In this document: one piece after another, positions 1 through 6,645 of the stretch
Position numbering within the stretch: position 1 is the stretch's first letter
Layout of the letters: each line of letters opens with the position of its first letter
From: Bacteroidales bacterium
GTDB lineage: Bacteria; Bacteroidota; Bacteroidia; Bacteroidales; UBA7960
NCBI GenBank assembly: GCA_007122745.1
Contig: SKTA01000165.1
Coordinates: 1 to 11,820, forward strand
Length of the DNA: 11,820 nt
Reading direction: 5' to 3'
Translations under genes and position numbers: made by a program
Notes under the pieces: model-generated
Told to the model about the DNA's origin: nothing
What the model saw: only the letters and a program-made list of their open reading frames with translations
Database searches by the model: none

Positions 1-19
1 AGATTACAAAAAGAAAATG

Positions 20-27
20 TATTTTTG
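20..27 (+). promoter_or_regulatory. Candidate -7 promoter element for the deoxynucleoside kinase operon
   Basis: TATTTTTG at this position matches the Bacteroidota primary-sigma -7 consensus TAnnTTTG at every fixed base. It lies 27 bases before the ATG at 55, which would give a short leader. The partner -33 TTTG would fall at or before the left edge of the window, so it cannot be checked. The region is AT-rich, so a chance match is possible. Confidence 0.35.
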
Positions 28-54
28 TTTTTCTGATCATTAACCAAAACCATC

Positions 55-669
55 ATGCACATAGCCATTGCAGGCAACATAGGGTCGGGTAAAACGACAC
101 TTACGCGACTATTAGCCAAACATTACGGATGGGAAGCCCATTATGAGGATGTGGACACAAATCCTTATCTGAACAATTTTTATGAAGACATGCAGCGCTG
201 GTCATTTAATCTGCAGGTCTATTTTCTGAACAGCCGCTTCAGGCAGGTTGTTGAGATTCGTAAACAGGACAAAAAGGTGATACAGGACCGGACCATATAT
301 GAAGATGCTTATATTTTCGCACCCAACCTTCATGCAATGGGCCTGATGTCGTCGCGTGATTTCAACAATTACAGTAGCTTGTTTGAGTTAATGAGCTCAT
401 TCATTCAACCTCCTGACCTTTTGATTTATCTCAAAGCCAGTGTTCCAACATTGGTAAGCCAGATTCAGAAACGGGGGCGTGACTACGAAAACTCCATCCG
501 CCTCGATTATCTCAAAAAGCTTAATGAACGTTATGAGGAGTGGATATCAGGCTATGATCTCGGAAAACTGTTAGTCATTAATGTAGATGATATTAAGTTT
601 GACGAACGTCAGGAAGATCTTGGAAAAGTGATCCAAAAGATCGATGCAGATATACACGGTCTCTTCTAA
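55..669 (+). CDS. Deoxynucleoside kinase
   Basis: This 204-residue protein belongs to the deoxynucleoside kinase family, which phosphorylates salvaged deoxynucleosides (deoxyadenosine or deoxyguanosine in many bacterial members) to monophosphates in the cytoplasm, using ATP. The P-loop GNIGSGKTT is at residues 7-15. A glutamate in YED (residue 31) fits the catalytic base position. DRTIYED at 78-84 matches the family's DRS/ERS-type substrate-binding segment. KRGRDYE at 139-145 fits the arginine-rich lid that closes over ATP. Length is normal for the family. The ATG at 55 is chosen because the P-loop starts six residues later, as in relatives. kdsB follows after 22 bases on the same strand, so the two are probably co-transcribed. 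Substrate preference cannot be told from sequence alone. Confidence 0.9.
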   Translation: MHIAIAGNIGSGKTTLTRLLAKHYGWEAHYEDVDTNPYLNNFYEDMQRWSFNLQVYFLNSRFRQVVEIRKQDKKVIQDRTIYEDAYIFAPNLHAMGLMSSRDFNNYSSLFELMSSFIQPPDLLIYLKASVPTLVSQIQKRGRDYENSIRLDYLKKLNERYEEWISGYDLGKLLVINVDDIKFDERQEDLGKVIQKIDADIHGLF

Positions 670-691
670 ATTGCATTCAGAACCCAGTTTT

Positions 692-1464
692 ATGCGCGTC
701 ATAGGAATCATTCCCGCACGTTATGAATCGAAAAGGTTTTCGGGCAAAGCGCTTACCGAAATCGACGGAATATCGCTGATTCAGCGTGTATATGATCAGG
801 CCTTAAAATGTAAAGTCCTGAATGAGCTGGCCGTAGCAACGGATGACAAAAGGATTTTTGACCACGTGATTTGCTTTGGCAAAGTGGTTATGACAGACCC
901 CGATCATCCCAGTGGAACAGACAGATGCCTTGAGGCATATGAAAAAATAAACATAAAAATGACTTCAATGATAACGACTTGCTGATTAACATACAAGGAG
1001 ATCAACCGTTTATTCGGCCGGAACAGATCACAACAGTGATTGAAATGCTTAAAAAAAATAACAGGAACATTGCCACCCTGATGACCAGAATAACCGATCC
1101 TGCATGCTTTTTCAGAAGCGATGTGGTTAAAGATGTTTTTGACAAAAACAACAAGGCGCTGTACTTCAGCAGATCGCCCATTCCGTTCTGTCGAACTGAT
1201 TCAAAATCAAATAATAATCCGACTCCTGCCATGAAACATATCGGTGTATATGGATTTCGTATTAAAACCCTGAAACAGAATTGCCAATTACCCCAGAGCA
1301 ACTTGGAGCTTTCCGAGAGACTGGAGCAACCCAGGTGGCTGGAAAACGGTTTTGAAATTCAAATGGGCGAGAGTGATTTCGACAGTATCGGCATAGATCA
1401 CCACGAAGATATTTTTCAACACAGAGAAACATTTCAGACAAAATTTCGTATACGTTATTTGTAG
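692..1464 (+). CDS. kdsB: 3-deoxy-manno-octulosonate cytidylyltransferase (CMP-Kdo synthetase), reading frame broken by a one-base shift
   Basis: KdsB activates Kdo with CTP to give CMP-Kdo, the donor for the inner core of lipopolysaccharide. The first part starts at the ATG at 692 and carries the nucleotide-binding IPARYESKRFSGKAL and the later HPSGTDRCLEA. It runs out of frame at a stop near 985. The rest of the enzyme continues in the -1 frame, with LLINIQGDQPF, HIGVYGFR, LELSERLEQPRWLENG and IGIDHHED. Joining the parts gives about 257 residues, close to the usual 250, with no domain missing. One missing A in the A-run at 955-959 (or in 942-947) explains the break. Codons after the break are intact and family motifs stay conserved, which argues for a sequencing or assembly indel or a very recent mutation, not an old pseudogene. 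Programmed slippage is less likely. The gene sits between the kinase gene and an HU-like/SPOR gene. Confidence 0.88.
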
Positions 1465-1542
1465 AAAATTCTTTTGTTTGATTTTTTTGTACCTTAGTCA
1501 GAAATAGTCAGTGGAAAACGAATCATCCAATACCTGTTTATA

Positions 1543-2619
1543 ATGATAAAGTTAGGAAAACATATTAGTGAACTGCTCTACAGGCATGATTCTGTGGTTG
1601 TTCCGGGATTTGGAACTTTTTCCACGAGATATGTTCCTGCCAGGTTCATTCCTGAAGAGAAGATCGTTGAATCCCCCCGGAAAATTGTTGATTTCAGTCC
1701 GGAACCCAAACAGGGAGTTACCCCTTTAGTAGCCTATATGGCAGAAAAAGAGGGGAAAAGCCACGACGAGATAGTTCACAGCCTCGCCGAAACGCTGAGG
1801 GATGTTGAGCATGCCCTTGAGGCCGGAAACAAAGTTGACTTTGAACTGATTGGAGCTTTTCACCGTGAAACCGATGGAAGCCTGAAGTTTGAGCCATCAC
1901 GCCAAATCAATTACCTTGAAGATTACACAGGAGTAGATGCTGTTGACACGCCCCTTCAAAAACCCCCGGTTGAAAAAAAAGAATCGGAAGAGGAAAAGAA
2001 AACGTTAAAAACCGCAACTGTAGGAACAAGTAAAAAACCCAAAACAGATGACCCCATGAAAGAACCTGAAAAAAAAGCTCCCGGGCAAGAAAAGCCTCAA
2101 AAGGGAAAAGAGGGTATGGACCCGGCATTAAAATGGCTTGCAATCATTGGAATTCCGGTGCTGGTGATCCTGATCATCCTTTTCTGGCAATTCAATTATT
2201 TCTTTGGAGATGAGGGACTGTTCAGAAGTTCCGAACCCGTTGTTGTGGAGGCACCCGTGGAAACGCCCGTGGAAACACCCGTAGAAGTGGTTGAGGAAAT
2301 TGAGGAGGTGCCCGAACCAGCTCCGGTACCTGAACCGGAAAAGCCTCCGTTTGATCCCCACCTGGAACCGGCCAAGCCAGATATACACAGGCCTGTTTAT
2401 TATGTTGTTGTTGGCAGTTTCAGAAGTCAGTACAACGCCCAAACCCTAGCCTTAAAACTGAGGAAAGAGAACAATAGACTTGCAAGCGTTCTCGATTTAA
2501 CCCCTGCAGAGTTTTACCGTGTTTATTCAGGATGGTATTACGACCTGGAAGAGGCAAAAAAAGCAAAGGAACAACTTGACAAAGACCACAGGGAAATTGC
2601 CTGGATCCTTCACCGGTAA
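1543..2619 (+). CDS. HU-like (CCDC81-type) domain, membrane anchor and SPOR domain protein
   Basis: This 358-residue protein has three clear parts. Residues 1-125 look like the tandem HU-related domains of the bacterial CCDC81-like family; the opening LGKHISELLYRHDSVVVPGFGTF is typical. A lysine- and glutamate-rich linker (about 135-193) leads to one membrane segment at about 196-218. A proline- and glutamate-rich stalk containing a VETP repeat follows (about 231-280). The C-terminal SPOR domain (about 286-357) begins YYVVVGSF. SPOR domains bind denuded glycan strands of septal peptidoglycan, so the C-terminus is expected in the periplasm and the HU-like part in the cytoplasm. I infer a role linking cell wall or division to a cytoplasmic partner. 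DNA binding by this HU branch is not established. The ATG at 1543 directly precedes the conserved start. The gap to kdsB is 78 bases and to trmB 31. Confidence 0.85.
   Translation: MIKLGKHISELLYRHDSVVVPGFGTFSTRYVPARFIPEEKIVESPRKIVDFSPEPKQGVTPLVAYMAEKEGKSHDEIVHSLAETLRDVEHALEAGNKVDFELIGAFHRETDGSLKFEPSRQINYLEDYTGVDAVDTPLQKPPVEKKESEEEKKTLKTATVGTSKKPKTDDPMKEPEKKAPGQEKPQKGKEGMDPALKWLAIIGIPVLVILIILFWQFNYFFGDEGLFRSSEPVVVEAPVETPVETPVEVVEEIEEVPEPAPVPEPEKPPFDPHLEPAKPDIHRPVYYVVVGSFRSQYNAQTLALKLRKENNRLASVLDLTPAEFYRVYSGWYYDLEEAKKAKEQLDKDHREIAWILHR
2245..2292 (+). repeat. In-frame 12-bp tandem repeat in the SPOR protein stalk
   Basis: Four 12-base units begin at 2245, 2257, 2269 and 2281. The second and third differ at one base (GTGGAAACGCCC and GTGGAAACACCC), and the outer two are more diverged. 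They encode VEAP, VETP, VETP and VEVV in the periplasmic stalk between the membrane segment and the SPOR domain. Because the unit is a multiple of three, gain or loss of copies would change stalk length without breaking the frame. Confidence 0.75.
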
Positions 2620-2650
2620 ATATTTGTAGGACCTTCAGACCAGAATACCC

Positions 2651-3337
2651 GTGCCAAAAAACAAGTTGAAGAAGTTTGCTGAAATTAACAGCTTTTCTAA
2701 CGTTATTCAGCCTCAGAACTTTCATGACGGCATCGATCCGTTCCCCTATAAAGGGAACTGGAGTGAATCCTTTTTTGGCAATAAAAACCCGATTGTACTT
2801 GAGATTGGATGTGGCAAGGGTGAATACACAGTCGGTCTTGGAGGAGCTTATCCGGACATAAATTTCATAGGAATCGACATCAAGGGAGACAGGATTTGGA
2901 AAGGTGCCATGGAGGCACTGGAAAATGGCTTGCATAATATCGCTTTCCTGCGCATCCAGGCAGAATGGATTACCCACTTTTTCGACCAAAAGGAGGTCTC
3001 TGGCATCTGGCTGACCTTTCCCGATCCACAGGAGAAAAAGATCCGCGCAAAAAAGCGACTCACCTCGCCCCAGTTTCTCGAACGGTATAAAAAAATCGTT
3101 GTGCCGGGAAGTCCGATCCACCTGAAAACAGACAATGCGCTTTTGTATCACTACACCCTTTCTGTAATCGGGGATGGGAAACATCTCCTGCTTGAATCTT
3201 CCGATAACCTGTATGCAGATCAAAATATCCGTCAGCCGCTTTTGAAAGAGATACAAACTTATTATGAGAAAAGTTTTCTTGTAGCAGGCAAGCCGATACA
3301 TTACGTCAAATTCTCATTGAATGAAGGAACAACCTGA
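2651..3337 (+). CDS. trmB: tRNA (guanine-N7-)-methyltransferase
   Basis: TrmB methylates N7 of guanine 46 in the tRNA variable loop, using S-adenosylmethionine. The 228-residue protein has the SAM-binding motif I, LEIGCGKGEYT, at about 50-60. GIDIKG follows at about 74-79, and the family signature FPDPQEKKIRAKKRL lies at about 123-137. SPIHLKTDN comes near residue 154. The start is GTG at 2651. I accept it because the following PKNKLKKFAE matches the conserved N-terminus of Bacteroidota TrmB, and no ATG in this frame lies close enough. No strong ribosome-binding site precedes it. The 3' end overlaps the next gene by 17 bases, so translation of the two is probably coupled. Length is normal. 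Confidence 0.95.
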   Translation: MPKNKLKKFAEINSFSNVIQPQNFHDGIDPFPYKGNWSESFFGNKNPIVLEIGCGKGEYTVGLGGAYPDINFIGIDIKGDRIWKGAMEALENGLHNIAFLRIQAEWITHFFDQKEVSGIWLTFPDPQEKKIRAKKRLTSPQFLERYKKIVVPGSPIHLKTDNALLYHYTLSVIGDGKHLLLESSDNLYADQNIRQPLLKEIQTYYEKSFLVAGKPIHYVKFSLNEGTT

Positions 3338-3668
3338 CCGGCAAAGCTTCTTTCAGAAAGTATATGCCGTGGTAAAACAAATCCCGCCAGGGAGGGTTAC
3401 CACCTATGGTGCCATTGCCGGCTTTCTGGGCTCACCGGGGAGCAGCCGGATGGTCGGATGGGCTATGAACCACGCCCATAAAGCAGACCCCACAATCCCT
3501 GCACACAGGGTGGTGAACCGTCTGGGAATCCTTACCGGCAAACATCACTTTGGCAGCAGCACCATGATGCAACAACTTCTTGAAAACGAAAACATAAAGG
3601 TTATTGATGACAAAGTTGTTGATTTTCGCAACCTTTTCTGGAACCCAAAGCTGGAAGTGAAATCCTAA
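3321..3668 (+). CDS. Alkyltransferase-like protein (MGMT-fold DNA-binding domain, no catalytic cysteine)
   Basis: This 115-residue protein has the DNA-binding domain of O6-alkylguanine-DNA alkyltransferases: GRVTTYGAIA at about 24-33, SSRMVGWAMN at 41-50, then PAHRVVNRLG at 60-69. In active alkyltransferases the last motif is PCHRV, with cysteine as alkyl acceptor. Here alanine 61 replaces it, so methyl transfer is not expected. Such alkyltransferase-like (ATL) proteins bind O6-alkylguanine and flip the base, flagging lesions for nucleotide excision repair. Many ATLs have tryptophan at this position, so alanine is a variant. The N-terminal domain of full MGMT is absent, as is usual for ATLs. 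The ATG at 3321 lies inside the end of trmB. The stop at 3666-3668 runs directly into an 8-bp periodic repeat. Confidence 0.87.
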   Translation: MKEQPDRQSFFQKVYAVVKQIPPGRVTTYGAIAGFLGSPGSSRMVGWAMNHAHKADPTIPAHRVVNRLGILTGKHHFGSSTMMQQLLENENIKVIDDKVVDFRNLFWNPKLEVKS

Positions 3669-3703
3669 ACATCTCAACAACTAAACATCTCAACAACTCA
3701 ACC
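3660..3703 (+). repeat. 8-bp periodic repeat (AACNNCTM family), copy 1
   Basis: Starting at the last codons of the alkyltransferase-like gene, the sequence falls into 8-base steps. They are AAATCCTA (3660), AACATCTC (3668), AACAACTA (3676), AACATCTC (3684), AACAACTC (3692) and then AACC. Units 2-5 all fit AACNNCTM, and units alternate so that a 16-base pair of units is nearly repeated. A related array in the opposite orientation lies at 6646-6701. Function is unknown. It contains no open reading frame. Confidence 0.75.
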
Positions 3704-3722
3704 GTTTTTAAAAAAACCTCCA

Positions 3723-3750
3723 TTTGTAAAAAAAATATTATTTTTACAAA
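3723..3750. repeat. AT-rich inverted repeat upstream of the NifU-like gene
   Basis: TTTGTAAAAA at 3723-3732 is matched by its exact reverse complement TTTTTACAAA at 3741-3750, with an 8-base AT-only spacer. It lies 39 bases before the NifU-like start codon. It could be a regulator site or a weak terminator for the upstream operon. The stem has only one G:C pair per arm, so RNA pairing would be weak, and the region is so AT-rich that chance is a real possibility. The wider gap 3704-3788 shows no gene. Confidence 0.4.
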
Positions 3751-3788
3751 AACTAAATAAAGATAAAAAACCGAATAATTATTTCATT

Positions 3789-4031
3789 ATGTCAGAAAAA
3801 ACAGAGCTAATTCAGAAAGTAGAAAACGTCATAAATCAAATCCGTCCATACCTCGAAGCAGATGGGGGCAACATTCGTTTCGACAGTATTACAGAGGACA
3901 ATGTGGTGATGGTGGAGCTCCTGGGAGCATGCGGATCATGTCCGATGAGTCAGATGACCCTGAAAGCGGGGGTAGAACAAGCCGTAAGAAAAGCAATCCC
4001 GGAGATTCAGGCAGTGGAAGCGATTAATTAA
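3789..4031 (+). CDS. NifU-like Fe-S cluster carrier (NifU C-terminal domain only)
   Basis: This 80-residue protein consists only of the NifU C-terminal (Nfu) domain. RPYLEADGGNIRF lies at about 19-31, and the cluster-binding CGSC (cysteines 48 and 51) is followed by PMSQMTLKAGVEQAVRKAIPEI. In this family a dimer holds a 4Fe-4S cluster between the two CxxC pairs and passes it to apo-proteins in the cytoplasm. No scaffold domain or A-type domain is fused to it, unlike NfuA of Escherichia coli. The leader of 120 bases after the preceding gene is AT-rich and may hold its own promoter, though I see no full -33/-7 pair. The stop codon abuts a TTAAGA tandem array. The gene converges on nadE. Confidence 0.92.
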   Translation: MSEKTELIQKVENVINQIRPYLEADGGNIRFDSITEDNVVMVELLGACGSCPMSQMTLKAGVEQAVRKAIPEIQAVEAIN

Positions 4032-4033
4032 GG

Positions 4034-4075
4034 TTAAGATTAAGATTAAGATTAAGATTAAGATTAAGATTAAGG
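4034..4075. repeat. TTAAGA hexanucleotide tandem array
   Basis: Six perfect TTAAGA units occupy 4034-4069, and a seventh, TTAAGG, ends at 4075. The array begins two bases after the stop codon of the NifU-like gene. It lies in the convergent gap before nadE. Such perfect short units are prone to copy-number change by slippage. The array encodes nothing. Confidence 0.93.
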
Positions 4076-4115
4076 CTGAGCGTAAGCGAAGTCCCGAAAG
4101 CGAAGCGATTCGGGA
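4076..4115. repeat. GCGAAG-rich hairpin immediately after nadE, possible dispersed repeat or terminator
   Basis: TCCCGAA at 4092-4098 pairs with TTCGGGA at 4109-4115 around a 10-base loop that contains GCGAAGCG. The word AAGCGAAG occurs twice, at 4084-4091 and 4098-4105. On the minus strand the stem starts directly after the nadE stop codon (4118-4116). The element lies between convergent genes, so it could end transcription or protect mRNA 3' ends. It lacks a T-run on either side, so it is not a standard intrinsic terminator. Its internal repetition resembles REP-type dispersed elements. Confidence 0.5.
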
Positions 4116-5774
4116 TTAAGGTTTAGACCGTTCACCGTTTACTGCTTCAATCGGCATTTCTCGTCCGATGCCCAGACACTTTGGCGAAACCCGCAAAATG
4201 GGTGGCGATTGAACCCTTTTGTATTCATTCATAAATACCATCCGGGCAATTTTCCTGACCAGTTGTTCATCAAAACCGTCAGCAATGATGGCGGAAGGAT
4301 CCTGTTGTAGTTCCAGCAAGCGAAACAAAATTGGATCCAGAATCTCATAAGGAGGTAATGAGTCGGTATCTTTTTGATCCGGTTTCAACTCAGCACTTGG
4401 CGGTTTAACAATGGTGTTGTCAGGGATGATTTCATCCTTTTCATTGATCAACCTGGCCAAGCCATAAGCTTCAGTCTTATAAACGTCACCAATTACGGCC
4501 AATCCGCCGCACATATCACCGTAGAGTGTTCCGTAACCAACGGCTGCTTCACTTTTATTGGACGTGTTCAGTAACATATGACCAAACTTATTTGACAGAC
4601 CCATCAGGATCACAGCGCGGGCGCGGGCCTGGATGTTTTCTTCGGCAATTCCGCCGTTGGTGTCTGCGAAATATGGCTCCAGGCTTTTGTCAAAACTTTT
4701 CACCACATCCCCAATCGGAATGGTAATGTGTTGCACCCCAAGGTTGTTGGCAAGCTGCAGGGCATCGGTAACAGAGTGATCAGAGCTGTAAGGTCCCGGG
4801 AGCAATACGGCCCAAACGTTTTCCTTGCCGAGTGCATCAACCGCCAGAACCAGTGTTAATGCCGAGTCGAGCCCACCGGAAAGGCCAAGAATGGCTTTTT
4901 TGATCCCTGTCTTCCCGAAATAATCACGTATGCCCATAACCAAAGCTTGCTGCATAAGTCTGTACTTATCTGGTCCGGATGGGACCGCATGTGGCTCAAT
5001 ACCCGGGTGATCAAGTACTTCACCAATGTCATACATCCGGATGGATTCCTCAAAGGCAGGCATTACATCCACCAGTTTTCCCTTTGCGTTACATACGGCG
5101 GAAGCACCATCAAACAAAAGGTCGGTTTGTCCGCCAACAAGATTGGTTGAGAATACAGGCACTTTGTATTTGGCTGCATTTTCCATAAGGATTTGAAGTC
5201 TTTGCGGACGATGGTTCCAGGCAAATGGGGAAGCGGAAATGTTTATGATCATGTCCGGGTTTTGCAAGGCAAGGATATCGGGAGGATTAACCGGATACAT
5301 ACCCAGGCCGTTGATGTTCCATATATCTTCACAAACGGTGATTGCAATCCGTTTTCCTTTAAAAACAACGGTATTAAATTCCTTAGCGGGCTCAAAATAA
5401 CGGTATTCATTGAAAACATCATAGGTGGGAAGCAGTCCTTTGTGGCAGACTTGCTGAATGGCTCCGTCATGTAAAAAAAATGCAGAGTTATACAGCCTTT
5501 TGCCACCACTTTTATCATTTCTGGATGGGCCGCCAACTATGGCCCCTATATCTGTGCAGGCTTTTGCAAGCTGATGAACTGAGTCCATGCATTGTGCCAG
5601 AAAACGATCAGAGTAAAGCAAGTCGCGCGGCGGATAGCCGCAAACCGAAAGTTCGGAAAAAACGATCAGGTCGGCATATTGCTTTCGGGCATCATTGACA
5701 GCCTGAACCATTTTGTTGAGGTTACAGGAAAAGTTACCGACATGAAAATTGATCTGTGCTAAAGCAATGCGCAT
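4116..5774 (-). CDS. nadE: Glutamine-dependent NAD+ synthetase
   Basis: NadE makes NAD+ from nicotinate adenine dinucleotide with ATP, using ammonia released from glutamine. The 552-residue protein has both domains. Residues 1 to about 250 form the nitrilase-type glutaminase, with the expected Glu41 (FSEL), Lys112 (HKGLLPTYDVFNE) and Cys148 (TVCEDIW) triad. Residues from about 270 form the synthetase, with the PP-loop SGGLDS at 299-304, NTSNKSE at 403-409 and GDMCGGLAVIGDVYKT at 419-433. The start MRIALAQINF is typical. The last residues, after GREMPIE, do not look like the usual C-terminus as I remember it, and they are encoded by DNA with short repeats. The gene lies 14 bases downstream of the outer-membrane protein gene and is probably co-transcribed with it. 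Confidence 0.96.
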   Translation of the reverse strand: MRIALAQINFHVGNFSCNLNKMVQAVNDARKQYADLIVFSELSVCGYPPRDLLYSDRFLAQCMDSVHQLAKACTDIGAIVGGPSRNDKSGGKRLYNSAFFLHDGAIQQVCHKGLLPTYDVFNEYRYFEPAKEFNTVVFKGKRIAITVCEDIWNINGLGMYPVNPPDILALQNPDMIINISASPFAWNHRPQRLQILMENAAKYKVPVFSTNLVGGQTDLLFDGASAVCNAKGKLVDVMPAFEESIRMYDIGEVLDHPGIEPHAVPSGPDKYRLMQQALVMGIRDYFGKTGIKKAILGLSGGLDSALTLVLAVDALGKENVWAVLLPGPYSSDHSVTDALQLANNLGVQHITIPIGDVVKSFDKSLEPYFADTNGGIAEENIQARARAVILMGLSNKFGHMLLNTSNKSEAAVGYGTLYGDMCGGLAVIGDVYKTEAYGLARLINEKDEIIPDNTIVKPPSAELKPDQKDTDSLPPYEILDPILFRLLELQQDPSAIIADGFDEQLVRKIARMVFMNEYKRVQSPPILRVSPKCLGIGREMPIEAVNGERSKP

Positions 5775-5788
5775 GGGTTGGACTTATA

Positions 5789-6475
5789 TTAAAACATGAC
5801 TCCCAATGTCAATTCCAGATAAAGATTGTGCGCACTGGGTGTGTGCGACACAGCATCATTTTGATACTCCAGCATATTGGAGAACCCGTTATGAAACGTA
5901 AGGCCAAACAACAGTGATGTGAGACCGCCAAAATTGTACTCGGCACCGGCTCCAAGCAACAGGCCTGCCCTTAAAAAACTGGTTTCATCTTTGATGTCCA
6001 CTGTTGGCTCAAAGCTCTTTGAGCCATCTGAAAATCGCAGTTCCTCATCTGCAAAGGCACTGGTCAGAAAACCAAGTCCAACACCAAATTTCCCGTAATA
6101 GGTTATATAGCCTACTTCAACCGTGCGTAATTTCAGTGCAAGTGGTATTTCAAGATGCCTGTACCTGTGATCGCGATGCATTGTTGCCCGCTCCAAATTG
6201 CCATTTTCAATAACATCCCAGGGATAAGTCATTTTTCCGCCTGTCTGCAATATGTTTAAACCTGTTGTGATGGCGTAATTCTCTGCAAATTCGTAGTCAA
6301 CGATCAAACCATAGGAGTAGCCAAGACCAACCCCGTCATTTTCATAATGCCTGGTCTCTGTTCGGAACCAGGAAATATTTGGGGAAACCTTCAATCCGAA
6401 CCGAAACCCAAAATCATTCGCCATTACAGGCAGGGCCAGTAGGATTATAATCAATAATGATGTCGCTTTCTTCAT
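5789..6475 (-). CDS. Outer-membrane beta-barrel protein (PorT-like / small porin-type family)
   Basis: This 228-residue protein starts with a signal peptide: MKK, a hydrophobic run to about residue 18, and a likely cut after VMA (residue 19). The mature part shows alternating hydrophobic strands such as GFRFGLKVSPNISWF and YAITTGLNILQTGGKM. It ends in LELTLGVMF, with the terminal aromatic residue typical of barrels inserted into the outer membrane. Its glycine-rich strands and size fit the outer-membrane beta-barrel families common in Bacteroidota, often annotated PorT-like. I cannot assign a substrate or a role in type IX secretion. It is the first gene of a unit with nadE, 14 bases downstream, and a candidate promoter lies about 100 bases upstream. 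Confidence 0.8.
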   Translation of the reverse strand: MKKATSLLIIILLALPVMANDFGFRFGLKVSPNISWFRTETRHYENDGVGLGYSYGLIVDYEFAENYAITTGLNILQTGGKMTYPWDVIENGNLERATMHRDHRYRHLEIPLALKLRTVEVGYITYYGKFGVGLGFLTSAFADEELRFSDGSKSFEPTVDIKDETSFLRAGLLLGAGAEYNFGGLTSLLFGLTFHNGFSNMLEYQNDAVSHTPSAHNLYLELTLGVMF

Positions 6476-6575
6476 AATTTTTTATTAATGGTTTACGTTT
6501 GCTCTAATGTCAACGAACATGTCGGCTAATAATTATGCAAACGACAGTGATTGTTATACGGATGACACGGCAATT

Positions 6576-6605
6576 CAAAGATACATAAAGAACTTTCAAA
6601 ACAAA
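6576..6605 (-). promoter_or_regulatory. Candidate promoter for the outer-membrane protein / nadE unit
   Basis: Read on the minus strand, TTTG (6605-6602) is followed after 18 bases by TATCTTTG (6583-6576), which matches TAnnTTTG at every fixed base. Spacing is close to the 19-21 usual for Bacteroidota promoters. A start a few bases beyond 6576 would give a leader of about 90-100 bases to the ATG at 6475. Confidence 0.45.
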
Positions 6606-6645
6606 CAACCTGAAAAAGGTTTTTATTGAAAAAAGTATGATTGTT

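Noticed and set aside
941..985. Programmed -1 ribosomal frameshifting in kdsB
   Set aside because: The candidate slip site A AAA ATG pairs poorly after the shift, no clear downstream hairpin was seen, and KdsB has no reason to be made this way. An indel in an A-run is simpler.
1002..1301. Minus-strand open frame with a hydrophobic N-terminal stretch opposite kdsB
   Set aside because: The + strand codes for conserved KdsB motifs over the whole interval. The hydrophobicity follows from reading those codons backwards.
2420..3301. A 293-codon open frame on the minus strand opposite the end of the SPOR gene and nearly all of trmB
   Set aside because: The + strand here encodes a clear SPOR domain and TrmB with all motifs in place. 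The antisense translation shows no recognisable domain and is best explained as a shadow frame.
3660..4115. CRISPR array as an explanation for the clustered repeats
   Set aside because: The units are 6 or 8 bases without spacers of constant length, and no cas genes are nearby.
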